Positions 22,747 through 34,251 of a stretch of 64,000 bases of DNA are shown piece by piece (within the stretch, counting starts at the first letter, position 1; the number at the start of each line of letters is the position of its first letter). The notes below the pieces were generated by a model. That model was not told the origin of the DNA. It was given only the letters and a program-made list of their open reading frames with translations, and did no database searches. Position numbers and translations under genes: made by a program. The stretch comes from Clitopilus passeckerianus (Eukaryota > Basidiomycota > Agaricomycetes > Agaricales > Entolomataceae). Location: assembly GCA_944990035.1 (NCBI GenBank), contig CALYLX010000143.1:248001-312000 (forward strand). The letters are read 5' to 3'.

Positions 22747-24265
22747 ATGTCTAGGCCATCCATAGAAACACTCTCAGTTTCTAGCTCGTCAGCGAGCGTC
22801 ATGACTCTCAAAAACAAAGCCCCAGCAAGAGTCGAATTTACCGATAAAGATGCTGCATCGGCAAGGAGTATTTACTTCAAGGTCTTCCTCGGTGGTTGCC
22901 TTTCAGTTATTCTCGCTATCTTCGTCTTCTTCCCAATTTACTGGGGAGCTCTATGGAAGAGCCCTGTACGAAATCTTGATGGATGGGTAATAGTAAGTGA
23001 CATCATGGGCTCTATATTTAAACATTTACTGACAATGTCTGTTTGATTTAGGACTTTGACGGCGGTATCATCGGCCAAAACGTCGCTCAGGCTTTGACAT
23101 CAAGTCAAGTGAGCCAATCCGGAAAGGTTACCTGGACAGCAGTTTCTGCAAGCCAGTTTTCGGGTTTGGAAGAACTAGGAAACTCGATCAGGGAACAACA
23201 TACCTGGGTAGCTGTTGCAATTCACGAAGGAGCAACACAACGACTCCAGGCATCCTTCGCCTCCCCCAACGCCTCTTACTCCCCCACAGACGCCATCACC
23301 GTCTATGCTTCAGAAGCCAGAAACGAGAATGCATAGTAAGTTCCTTTCCCCCCATTTTACCCAACCTTTGCTAACTTCTACCCTCCAGCCGCAACCTTAT
23401 CCGCCCCTCTGCACAAGCAGCCCTCGAGCAAATCAGCACCCAATTCGCTCTCACCTCAACCCAACAGCTCCTATCCTCCGGAGCCAACATCAACGCCATC
23501 CTCTCAACCTCACCTCAAACCCTCCTCACCCCAATCAGCTACACAATTAACAACCTCGTCCCCTTCGACGTCCCCGTCGCCACCGCAATCTCCTTTGTCG
23601 GCCTAATCTACCAACTCATCCTCTCCTTCTTCGTCGTCATGATCGGCACCGCCGCCCGCGACGCCTCGGGCCTCAGCCAAAAACTCTCCACCCGCTCCCT
23701 CATCTACGTCCGCCTCGCATCCTCATTCATTGCATACCTCGTTCTCTCACTATTCTACGCCCTCGTGAGCTTGGCGTTCCAGGTGGACTTTACGAGGAAA
23801 TTCGGACATGGTGGATTCGTCATCTTCTGGATGCTCAACTGGGCTGGAATGTTGGCAGCGGGTCTCGCGCTTGAATCCCTCATCACCCTCCTAACAGCCC
23901 GCTTCATCCCCTTCTTCATGATCCTCTGGATCATCTCCAACGTCGCCGTCTGCGCACTCCCCATCGAAGTTCTCCCAGTCGTCTTCCGATACGGCTACGT
24001 CGCGCCGTTCTATAACGTCTCTCGCGCTGTGCGGACGATTGTGTTTGGCACCAAGAACGCTGTGGGCACAAACTTTGCCGTTCTTGTTGTTTGGATTGCC
24101 ATTTCGTGCTTGACGTTGCCCCTTATCCAGATGTACGTCAGGAGGAGAGATGATAGGGCTGCAGCGGTTGCTGCGGAGGAGCAGGCTATGGCCAAGACGG
24201 ACTCTCAGGACTCACAGACGTCGACTGTGACAGAGGACGAAAAGGCTATTTCCTACGCTGCATGA
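22747..24265 (+). CDS. DUF3533/SNG1-type multi-pass membrane protein B
   Basis: This close paralogue of the gene at 11786-13322 is in the opposite orientation, about 9.4 kb away. Exons are 22747-22992, 23052-23335 and 23389-24265, which give 468 residues without a break. The order is a variable Ser-rich N-terminus, one membrane segment (SIYFKVFLGGCLSVILAIF), an extracytoplasmic domain with SSQVSQSGKVTWTAVSA, then a block of four to five membrane segments and a charged tail ending ISYAA. Intron positions are the same as in copy A. The family is named for yeast Sng1, linked to drug and nitrosoguanidine resistance; direct activity is unproven. Confidence 0.85.
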
Positions 24266-24962
24266 ACGTGTACGAAGCGCATTCGGAGGATACCCGAGGA
24301 TCGTTCTTGATGGTGGAAATGATTGAATTGAACCACTAACTTATACCAACACTTAATGGACTGTATATTAACCTTGAATAGTTAACACACGCTAGATACC
24401 TATGGATGTGTCAAATTAGTAGAAAGCAAATAAAAACATCCAAAATGAACAAAATTCCAATGATTGTACAGCTTGGCAGTCTATGCAAAGTATCAACTAG
24501 TTGCTGCCCTCTACGCAAATTCACCGTGAATTCAGCCTAGGCCCTGTGGTCGGAATTGGTGAGTCTCACCCGAGAAATAATATGCTGCATCACCAAAACG
24601 ATAGCGGATGTAAATCCGAGGCGAACACTCCAACCCAAATATGAGCTTATGGCTTGGCAAGAGAATCATCAATGTTCATTTTGCTACGCTACGGGTACTA
24701 CAGTACATACATAGGGAAATCTACTACATCATGTCATGTCAGCACGTTCAACCAAGAATACAAGAGAGGTATCGAAATACAACAGAAAGATATGAGTACG
24801 GGTACAAAGGAATCAGACGTGAAATGAAGGAATAGGAATAAGATAGAGGTAAACAAGAGTCCATGAACACCCGGTTGGCTCAAAGACGATACAGCGTCGC
24901 CAGAAAGGAGGAAAAAGGGAATGTGTTGGCTCCAAGACACCAGCGCGAAGGGGAAAATGACT
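24266..24962. other. Convergent intergenic region
   Basis: These 697 bp lie between the 3' ends of DUF3533 gene B and the BTB gene. The sequence is AT-rich with several short open frames and no recognisable domain. Confidence 0.5.
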
Positions 24963-26239
24963 TCAAATGATCTATTAAATTGTCATTAGCCTTCGTTGTC
25001 CCTCAAGAACGTCGTCAAACCTCACCTGGAAATCAATCATCATCTGGTGCAGCTGCTCAACAGGCTGCGGGCTTAACCAACTCTCCGCCGGCCTCAACCT
25101 TTCATCCTCCCACCCCTTATTGAAGCCCATAATCTTCGGCACGACATCCCACCACTTCTCCCTCATCTCAACATGGCCCCTCTCAAACTTCTGCCGACAC
25201 TTCTTGCACACCCTCGTCTTATCCAACTCGACTGCCGCAACCATATCGTAGAAATCCGCATAGCCTACTGGCTTGACGAGGTAAACCTCATCCAACAAGT
25301 TCGATGCGACCGCTTTGAACGCTGTGGCACATTGCGATGGTTTGGGCTTGAGTGCGCCCACGGGCGCTTTGCCTGCCATGGAGGGTACGTATTCCGGTGG
25401 GTCATTGCACCCTTCTCCGAGCGTCCGCATCCATAAGAGCATCTTCCGCGTCGAAATGTGGTGATGCTCCTTCATTGTGGCGAAACAGGGAGCATCAGCT
25501 CCATTGAGCTTGACGGGGTGTCGGATAGGTGTGCATTCGTCAAAGGGGACATTGAACACTTCGTCCGCAGACATGTCGTTGGCTAGGGCAGCCATGGCGC
25601 CGGGGAGGATGGTGGGGGCATCGACCCAGCGTGCAAGGTTGATCACGTCAGTATGCTCGAGGCGCCAGTCGAATTGACGGATGAGTTTGCGGGTGTGGTT
25701 CCAGGCATCGAAATTGGTGGGGTAGAGCTTTTCGAGGACCATTATTGCTTTGATGCGCATCTCGAGGATTCGGTATCGGGAGGTGAGGCAGAGGACGCCG
25801 GAGAGATAGTAGTAATCTCTTTTAGAATGGAGGGGGTATCTAGAGTATTCAATGTGTTAGTAGACATAGAAAGCAGAGAATATGGAAGAAAAGCATACGG
25901 GGAGAGATCGTCATCTGCAAGCGCCCTTAAGAAACAAAAGACATCCCCAGTTCGATCCCCATCATCCAAGTTGATCACCGGACAGTCGTCAACGATGTCC
26001 ACAGAGTCATCAGAGAGGTTGCTCATATGAGCCTGCGCAAAAGTTGGACTTTTTCTGGCCAATCTCCCCTTGTTGTACAGAAATGCCTTTTCAGCCGTCA
26101 CTAGGATGATGTTCGGCTCATCCCCTGGTGGTAAGCAGCTTTCCACCAGAAGATGTTGCGGAATCCACCGATTCTGCCGTATATGGGTTCGAAGGTCTCC
26201 GACGGATTCTTGGTACTCGATAGCCTCCGGGCTGTCCAT
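24963..26239 (-). CDS. BTB/POZ-domain-like protein (Agaricomycete type)
   Basis: The ATG at 26239 starts MDSPEAIEYQESVGDLRTHI. An N-terminal BTB/POZ-like part follows (ILVTAEKAFLYNKGRLARKS, then a Asp-rich stretch and INLDDGDRTGDVFCFLRALA). After one intron comes YYYLSGVLCLTSRYRILEMR and a helical region. The C-terminal half has a CxxC pair (VCKKCRQKFERGH) followed by a Trp-rich WWDVVPKIMGF, a pattern common in BTB proteins expanded in mushrooms. BTB domains mediate dimerisation and often link to Cul3 ligases; the role here is unknown. A final small intron (gtgagg...taatag with a GCTAATGAC branch site) would give the end FQII and a stop at 24963. Unspliced, the frame ends at 24975. Confidence 0.7.
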
Positions 26240-27172
26240 GGTGGCTTTTGCGCCTGGGCGGAGGAGGATGTTGTACGACAACAAAAATGATCACAGCAAT
26301 ACCCAGCCCCGTTGCCCGGACCATCAGCAACCGTGGGAATATATCTCCCAGATAGGCGAACACAAACCTGGGCGCCTATGAGCCTCACCCTGGCGATTAT
26401 CAGAGCACAGATAAAAGCAGTACAAGGGTCCTTATAATTGAGTACCCATTCCGTAAATGTGACAACCCGAGCCTAGGAGTTTGCCTCGTTGAATCCACGA
26501 GGGAACGTCGAACTCTTTTAATGCGCCGCATACCGGCAGAACCTCAGAGAAGGAAACAAGCAACGCGTCAACAAAACTTCACGCGTTTTTGGGACTCCCG
26601 GTTGTAACCGGCCCTTGTTTACACGGAACTTTTCAACGAATGTCAGTCATGAGGCATATTCGAAGAATTACCGGGTGACGCGGAGGCCTCTGATAGAACG
26701 AGAACGGATAACAAGTGAGTTCCGAACCCAAGCCATGATCCCAGTGACGATCATGGCGTCTTAACCTCGCAATCTCTCGTCGATCCGGCATTCACTGCCA
26801 CTCCCAGAGGTCATGCGCTTTCGCAGAAGATGGAACACACATGGTCCACTCGTTGGTTCGAAGCAGAGTTCAGCCTACCCTGACGCCAAGGCGATTCGTT
26901 GAATGCCTATCTCTCGCCTCCACGTGATCCAGGCAGGCTTTCGTCTTCCCAGCACCTTACCAAAGTCGATGCCAAGATTCCGCTCTTACCCCAGAGATGT
27001 AGCTAAGAGCTCGATTCCTCCAAAGTCTACGAAGTAGTGCACATGGGCGAAAGCGCCAAGTTTCTGATACGGAGATGTTCGTAAAGTCGAAGAGTACACT
27101 GCTCAAGTATTTATTCTCCCACCAAATGAACGACCAGCTTCGTCCAAAAACACGGACTTTCGACCTCCCAAG
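26240..27172. other. Divergent intergenic region, 0.9 kb
   Basis: This region separates the ATGs of the BTB gene (minus) and the M28 peptidase (plus) and should hold both promoters. Two ACGCGT boxes lie near 26563 and 26581. No coding sequence is recognised. Confidence 0.5.
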
Positions 27173-29120
27173 ATGCACAAGCTCAACTTGGCACTTCTTG
27201 GTCTCGTAGCAGCTCCTCTAACTGGAGCTGTTCTGCCCATCTTCAACAAGCTCACCCCGGCCAAATACGAAGCCTCGATCAAGATCGAGAATCTGTTGGG
27301 CCACTCCAAGAAGCTCTGGGAATTCGCTCACCTTCCAGGCGCCAATGGCACCCGCGCATTCGGGACGGTAGGGTATAACGCATCGGCGAACTATCTCGAA
27401 AGGCTAGTGAGTGACGTGATCTGTCAATAGTTATCGAGATCCCCACTGACAGGTCTTCTTTTCCAGGCCAGGCTTCACGGATACAAAGTCGAACGGCAAA
27501 CAGTCCTATACCCAGCAACCACCGTCCTCAAAAATACTCTCCAAATCGGGGCAGACGATATCCCCCAAGCTGACATCACTACCTTCCAATGTACGTCTCT
27601 ATTCATATCTTTTCAACTAGCACGAGCCCACCTGACCGATTCTCCTCCAGTCTCCCAATCAGCTTCCCTAACCGCCCCACTCGTCCTCATCCCCGGCCTT
27701 GCTTGCGACCCCCTCAACTACACCTCCATCGACGTCGTAGGCAAAATCGCCCTCATCGAGCGCGGAAACTGCACCTTCGCCGAGAAGGGTATCATCGCCA
27801 AAGCCCAAAAAGTCGGCGCCATCATCATCTACAACAACGTTCCTGGTGGCCCCGTTGGTTCTCGCCTGGACCCAAACTTCGATCTTAACCCTGCTGCTTT
27901 AACTATATCGCAAGAGGCTGCACTGCCATATGTTGCTAGGCTGAAGGCTGGGGAGACGTTGGAGGCCACGCTTGTTATTGATGCTTTCAATGAACAGCGG
28001 GCTAGTGATAATGTTATTGCGACTACGCGTCAGGGAAACCAGAATAAGGTTCTGTTGGTTGGGTCACATCTCGACTCCGTGCCAGCGGGAGCAGGTATCA
28101 ACGATGATGGAGTAAGTAATCGACTACTTCAACTTTGTATTCGAAATGTTGACACCCTTTCTAGAGTGGGACTGCAGCCAATGCTGAACTCCTGATTCAG
28201 TTATCCAAATTCAGCGGCCTCAAGAACGCCGTTCGATTTGCTTGGTGGACCGTAAGTCTGATTCCGTACGCATGATCCCTTACCAGTCTGATCGAGGTTT
28301 AGACTGAAGAATTGGGCCTCATCGGTTCTCATCACTATGTCGACACCCTTTCAGCGAAAGAAAAGTCTAAGATCTACGCAAATATCAACATGGATATGAT
28401 TGCGAGCACAAACTACATCATCGGTAGGCATTCCCTTGTATATATTTCCTAACCCCTCTCCTGACCTCTCGTTTAGGTGTCTACGACGGCGACAACTCAG
28501 CGGGTACCAATACCGGAAACCCTACTCCTCCAGGCAGTGCTGCCATCGAGAGGTTGTTCCAGAATCACTTTGTCCAACGAAGCGTCAACTGGACAGCATG
28601 TGTGTCTTCCATCTTCATTCACCTGATCCCATTATCTGACATCCACGCCACGCAGATGCCTTCGGAAGTGGTAGCGACTACCGCCCATTCCTCGACGTAA
28701 GCTACCTTGTTCGCATTCGAATGCTTTAACTAAAGATGGGCTTTGCGTAGGCTGGAATCCCATCTGGAGGCGTAAGCTCCGGCGCCGGTGGCCTCAAGAC
28801 ACAAAAGGAACTAGAACTATTCGGTGGGCAATTGGGCATCGCATAGTAAGTTCCGCAATCCTCCACCATTGAGTCTAAATCGCTCACGAACATTCAGCGA
28901 TCCATGCTACCACCAGTTCTGCGATAACCTCCAGAACCTCGATAACAGGCCATACCTTTGGATCTCACGAGCGGTCGCGGATGTCGTTGCGCGACTGACT
29001 TTGAGTGATCCCAAGGTTTCTCTGGCTGATCCACCCAAGGCTGGGGCTCCAGCGAAGGTGGCGCAGGAGTATGTGGCAGACCTTGGAGATGAATGTCATC
29101 CGCACTTCGAGGAATTGTAG
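27173..29120 (+). CDS. Secreted M28 zinc aminopeptidase with PA domain
   Basis: This is an extracellular leucine-aminopeptidase-2/APY-like exopeptidase. The ATG at 27173 begins a signal peptide (MHKLNLALLGLVAAPLTGAV). A protease-associated domain follows (KIALIERGNCTFAEKGIIAK). The M28 catalytic domain carries all five metal ligands and the catalytic Glu: GSHLDSV (His), GINDDGSG (Asp), TEELGLIGS (Glu-Glu), INMDMI (Asp) and YDPCYHQFCD (His). The cysteines around the last His match the conserved disulfide. About nine introns of 50-60 nt are traced, and one falls inside the DDG-SG motif. Several N-x-S/T sites fit a glycosylated secreted enzyme. It ends CHPHFEEL with TAG at 29118-29120. Confidence 0.93.
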
Positions 29121-29220
29121 CGCTTCAGATTATAATTGAATATTAGTCTTTACTACGACAATACAGAAGTTCCTGATTTAAAGCTAAATGGGGTCAAATA
29201 CAGTAATAATCTCTGTACGT

Positions 29221-30933
29221 TCAACAAGAAGATTTGGTAGGATTTCCCTTGGGACGAGAAGGTCGATAGTTCAATACCATAGCTAAGTCTCCCCGTAAAA
29301 GTATAAGGCGTCCAGAATAAGGGCAAAAGATCTTTCCATTCCTCATGCTCTCTTCGTCCTTATCGGATCGGAGAAGCGGTTCACTCTTGATCACTGGGGG
29401 TTTCTCTGTCTCTATACCTGGCCTTCTGTCGATGTCCTTGACCAGGACGGTATTGCTCTCCCAGAGCTCGTAGCCAACATAGTCCAGCTGAATATAATTC
29501 CTCCCAATCTTATACCCAACCTGCGGGGTGTATAATACGGCCTTTTCTCCCGAACAGTCGATGGGGATGTTGCGACAAGGAATGTGGGTAGCAGAGAATG
29601 TAAGTTCACCTGCGTCCGGCTTGTATTTCAGTTCGAAAAGGTCATTGTAGAAGATAAGCTTCTTGTTAACTTTCGAAATCACCGAGAAATATTTCGGTAA
29701 ATCGGGAGAATTGGGTGGGCAGATAAGGATCTCCTCGATAGTCGTCCTTTCTGAATGCTGAGGCAGTACCAGCGCAAAAACGTGAGTAGCTGGCTGGGTC
29801 TCTGTATCGTCAATAGCCTGGCTGGCTGCTGGAATGGACCATGCTGAAACTTGCCCCGTTTTCTTCAGAAGGAGAATATAGTCATCTAAGGCGAATATCT
29901 GCGCCTATGTTGAGATCTTTCCACCTGACTATATTCATGCGTAGAACATACCTTGTAAAAGTAGTCGCCGACATCGAATGTTATGCGTGAATCTCTTTCA
30001 ATATCCCAGATAGTGACCTTCTGAAGGTAGTGAATGGCAATTTGGTTAGCCCTATGCCCATAAGAAACGTTGTATGATGTTGATTGGGCCCTGGAAAGTA
30101 ATGTGGTCGATCTAATTTGTTCGAACCGGGGTTTCTCGGCCAAAGGGAAAATCTCATATATTTTGAACTGATGCGGCCAAAACCTTCAAAACTATATAAG
30201 TTCGTGTCTTTTCAGAGGATAGGTTGAGCTTACTCGTCGTCACCGGAGTCAATCTCAAGCAGAATCCGGAGGCCAGTCTTGCAAGGGGTTGGTAAGGTCG
30301 CACGGATATGAGCGAATGCTCCAGATACATTCATGGAAGCAACGGGAACATCCTTCAAACCTCTTTGACCCGGACATCCCAAGTCCCAAAGTGAGACAAT
30401 GAACACACCCTCAACGAACATGGGGGTTATGAAAAATCGTCCGCCGGGGACAAGGTAGCTACTCGCGAAAACTGTCAAGGAGCGTGGATCTTCCTCGTCA
30501 TCATCGTCGGAATTGTCGTCCGAGTCTGACCCATTGAAGGCCGCTGCAAGGGATCGAGGAGGCTCGATTCCTTGAAGAAAGGTCCTTCCCCGTAAGCCAA
30601 GTCAGCGGATAACTTGAAGGGGCGTAACACAGCAGCCTCTAGCTGTTCGGGCGTCATAGTGTCGACAGAATACGAGATATCGAAGAGTCCATAGGCGGAG
30701 CAATGTTTGTGGAGAGCGCTTTGCCAAACATGGCGCTCGCGGCTCAAGGCTTCCATTGATTTGCAGGCCTATCAAGTCGTTCAACTATCCACCAGGTTCA
30801 AGCGAGGATACACTTGCAATGAACTTACCTGCAGAAGAGACAGTAAATCGATAGGCCCAACATTGGCTACAATTTGCAAGAAAACACTCTTAGGAAGTCC
30901 AGTAAGACAGGGTTCTGGTTTTGGGCGGACCAT
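29221..30933 (-). CDS. F-box protein with WD-like repeat region, copy 1
   Basis: A first exon at 30829-30933 supplies MVRPKPEPCLTGLPKSVFLQ and DLLSLLQ, and splices to ACKSMEALSRERHVWQSAL. Together these make an F-box (LP-xx-L...I-x-LL...C-x...W), the Skp1-binding part of an SCF ubiquitin ligase. Downstream segments SSYLVPGGRFFIT, VSLWDLG, YLQKVTIWDIE and FCPYSGRLILLRG resemble degenerate beta-propeller blades of Agaricomycete F-box proteins. An intron between QRPSM and VFASSYL (gtcaga...tgacag, 59 nt) contains an in-frame acidic stretch that could mislead a gene caller. The gene ends with TGA at 29221-29223. It shares layout and the YLVPGGR signature with the neighbour at 32093-34063. The target protein is unknown. 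Confidence 0.75.
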
Positions 30934-32092
30934 CACCAGTCGCCAGGGAGAGGCAGAAGACGTCGGGGTGGAAGGAGAAGATTGTGCGTGCCAGAATGAG
31001 AACCCTGCGGTGGCGTTTATAGGCTCCTAAAGAGTCATACATTGCTCGGCGAACGCCAGAGCATCATCGGCAGGTGACCAAAATGAAAAGAGGCTGAATA
31101 AGAATGCGCCATACATAAATAATTGAGTGTCCTATTCCCGTACACCAAATACCGCATGTCAATGATGGGAGCATTTCTGGAACCACCAAAATTTAATATT
31201 GTTCGCTTATTTGGAGCTTGATGGCAGAAAATTGGGCCGTCGAATAAGATGAGCAGGACTACTGGCCGTCATTGCATTTCTAGAGGTGTTTGAAGCGTTT
31301 AGGCACTACCAAACTTCCCGTTCACATTCAGCACAAGATTACGCCAATACAGAGGCTTTAGCCATAAATAGGGGTGCACGAGACGTTTGGCCAGAATTTC
31401 AGTGGTTCAGCCGAGCTAATAGCCGTGTGGAGCAGATTTTTGGACTTTATTGCATTTTCTGGAATAGTAGGCCTGAGGGGGGTTCCGGATTAGTGAGGAG
31501 AGCTGCGCTGCGTTTGATCGAATCGTCAGGTCTCTTGTCTGGTATCATGGGATTAGAAGTGCATGTGAAATGACAAGGTTACAGCGGCCGGATAAATGCG
31601 CATTGGCAAGTCTAGTATGCTGATATTTCGATGTGTACTCAACTGGACGAAATCTAAATTATTGTTCCGATTGCAGTGATAGAGAGTCCAGTCTTCGTTG
31701 GTGCAGTTGTAGTCGCACGTGTCAGCTTGTGTTCCCCGAATACGAGATGGTGTATTCACAAGAACTGGGTTCGTGGCCCAGAGGTAGAGCAATGGCAGTG
31801 ACCAAACCTCTTCCATTGTACAGGAATGTTGTCTGAACAGGCACTAGGCTAGTCTCGTCATAACTCACATCTTCACTTTAGGTTTGGAGCGGGCCACAGG
31901 AAAATCTATGTTGCAAAAAGTTGGTAAAAAGCTGGGTGCGAGCCGTCCGGGCTGAATGATCCGAAGACTTAAAGAAGGAAGAAATCCGGTAGGGTTAATG
32001 AATGCCGAAGTCTCTTTCTTGACTATTGGCTTCAAGTGTCCTGAATATTGTGGGCCAGGTGGTGTAAAATAATACTGATAATAGGTGCATGC
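30934..32092. other. Intergenic 1.2 kb between F-box paralogues
   Basis: This region holds the promoter of the first F-box/WD-like gene and the 3' flank of the second. A 95-codon plus-strand frame (31286-31573) has no domain and no intron-like structure, and I do not call it. Confidence 0.5.
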
Positions 32093-34063
32093 CTAGGACA
32101 AAAGCTCTATAGGCGAATAATCGACTTTCGAGATCGGTTTTCCAACCGACTTCTTCTTATGCCGCCACATCTTAGGGACAAAGTCAATGACACAAATCCT
32201 CTTCCCACCACTGAGCAATAAAACGAGACGACCAGACAATGGGCAGAGGGCATAGTCTACTATTCCCTCGTCACCCTGACAGATGTCTGATGCTGGCAGA
32301 AGACGAACATGCTGCACAAAATCCGGAACAGCATCAGAGCTAGCAGAGACCCTATGTTCCTTCAGATCTGTGATAAGCACCCGTACATGTTCCTTCTCTC
32401 GGGATGTACACATGACAATGGTTCGAAAGAAGCATTCAGCGGTGCAAGTATTGCCTTTGTTGCTCATAGTCCGGTCGAAGTTACCTTTGAGCGCAATTCG
32501 GACCGTTGGATGAACACGTTCAATAGAATACTGGACGGCACCGTTTTCAAGTTTCTGAGGGCAAAGGCGGAATACATCGTTAAGGATGTATTCCCGAGAA
32601 CCCCTCGTGCCCGACGTCTGGTATTCTATGGATATGTGATGAGGCGCATCGGGTTCTTCTGAGCTCGTCGCTGAGAGTCGGGACATGTCGTGCCGGAGTC
32701 TCTGAGCAGGCGTGACCGGAGGGATCAATACGTGCTGATGGAAGAGAAGGTCAATGGGCGTTTTGTGCTCGTTATCGTCACGGATAACTGCCCAGATGAC
32801 CACAGCAAATGTATCGATAAAGCAGATGTGATTCTCTGTAGCAAGGATCTACCCCAGTAAGGCTCAATAAATGCTCTGACACAGCCAAAACAAAACTTGG
32901 CAAACTCACAGAGTGGAACGTCCCATTAACCTCTTTCTCGAAGATAGTCTTGGATTCGTAGTTCCAGATAAGCAATGTGTTGTCGATACGAAGGATGAGC
33001 TCGTCGAACCGGTGCCCGTGAAAATGGACATAGGTGATCTCCACTGGTAGTTTGGCTATAAGCGTGAGAGTGGGATTGCTGTCTCGAGGGAAGATCTCAT
33101 AAACGTTGAATGACTTATTAAGACGGCTAGAGGGATCCAAAGTCCTATGAAAGTTGGTGTCAAGCCATGCTGCTTTGAAGGCCGATATACCACTTACAGT
33201 GGCATCCCATATGCCAACAACCGTATTCCTCGACCACAAGCGGTTGGAAAGGCCTTGTGAAGTCTAAGTCCCTCCCCACTGAAGTCACTTGAAATGAGAG
33301 GAACGGAGCTCATCCCGTTTTCAAGGGACTGGGACTCCAAATCCCAGAGATGGATTGACTGCGGACCCAAGTCGAGCGGCGAACTTGTGTAGCCACTTGT
33401 AAACAGATAGCGACCTCCAGGAACGAGAAGGCTGGCGTCAAACCTCACGCTGGATCTGTAGCGTTCAGTGGGCGGAGGCTATGATAGGACAAAATACTTA
33501 CGAGGTGCTAGCAGCATGTATAGAATTTGCGGAGCCGGCTGTTTCGTTTGAGATCTCTCTATGTGAGGTCGACCTAATGGGGACCTGAGGAGGTCGCAGT
33601 TCTGCAAGTCGACGAGAGAGGATAGATTTGTCTGATCGCAAGAGTGCCTTCGGAAAGCAGACAGAGCGCAGGACAAGCAGTTCGAGGGCGTTTGAAGACA
33701 TGATGGCGAAATCATATGACTTCTGGAGAACCTCAAATGTGGAACCTAAATTGCGAGCCGCCGTTAACCAAACGTCCTGCATCCGTGTCACGGCTTCCAA
33801 CGCTCTACAGGTCTATAAGCTTCAGTTGAGATGTTCAAAGGTGATGGTCAAAGTATCCCTACCTGACGGAGTGCAAGGATGTCTTCTATATCCACAAAAC
33901 CGAGAATTTGGAGTTGCAGCTCGGTTGGAAGCAACCTCAACAGATCCGAGTCTGGGGAAGGCTCTACGGGAATGGACGTTTCTTTTCCCTTCCGGAGAAC
34001 TGAGTTTAGCAGGCTTCTGCGTTTCAGAGCCTCCCAACACCTGGTTAATGTCCTCGAACTCAT
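32093..34063 (-). CDS. F-box protein with WD-like repeat region, copy 2
   Basis: The ATG at 34063 (MSSRTLTRCWEALKRRSLL) precedes a good F-box: LLPTELQLQILGFVDIEDIL, then after one intron TCRALEAVTRMQDVWLTAAR. The C-terminal part has blade-like segments SLLVPGGRYLFTSGY, QSIHLWDLES, NTVVGIWDATVSG and RIDNTLLIWNYESK, so a beta-propeller substrate-binding region is likely. Four short introns are inferred. The gene is a tandem paralogue of 29221-30933 on the same strand, with the same order of F-box, W-x-x-A, and VPGGR motifs. It probably recruits a substrate to an SCF ligase; the substrate is unknown. Confidence 0.75.
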
Positions 34064-34251
34064 GATATCGGATTGTCGAGGATCGTGGTTGAAAGGACAA
34101 GTATGTTTTCTTTGAGGCTGTGTTTATTCCTTTCTTCCCATCACAAGTGAGATCTCATGAATATTATTCTTGGCGGGGACCTTGTTCATCATTGAAAATG
34201 TTACTTTTACACAACTACTAATTACAACTACAATGGTATACAATAGAATCC

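Noticed and set aside
31765..31800. Sequence gtggcccagaggtagagc, reminiscent of a tRNA 5' half.
   Set aside because: No matching acceptor stem, anticodon arm or T-loop could be found downstream.
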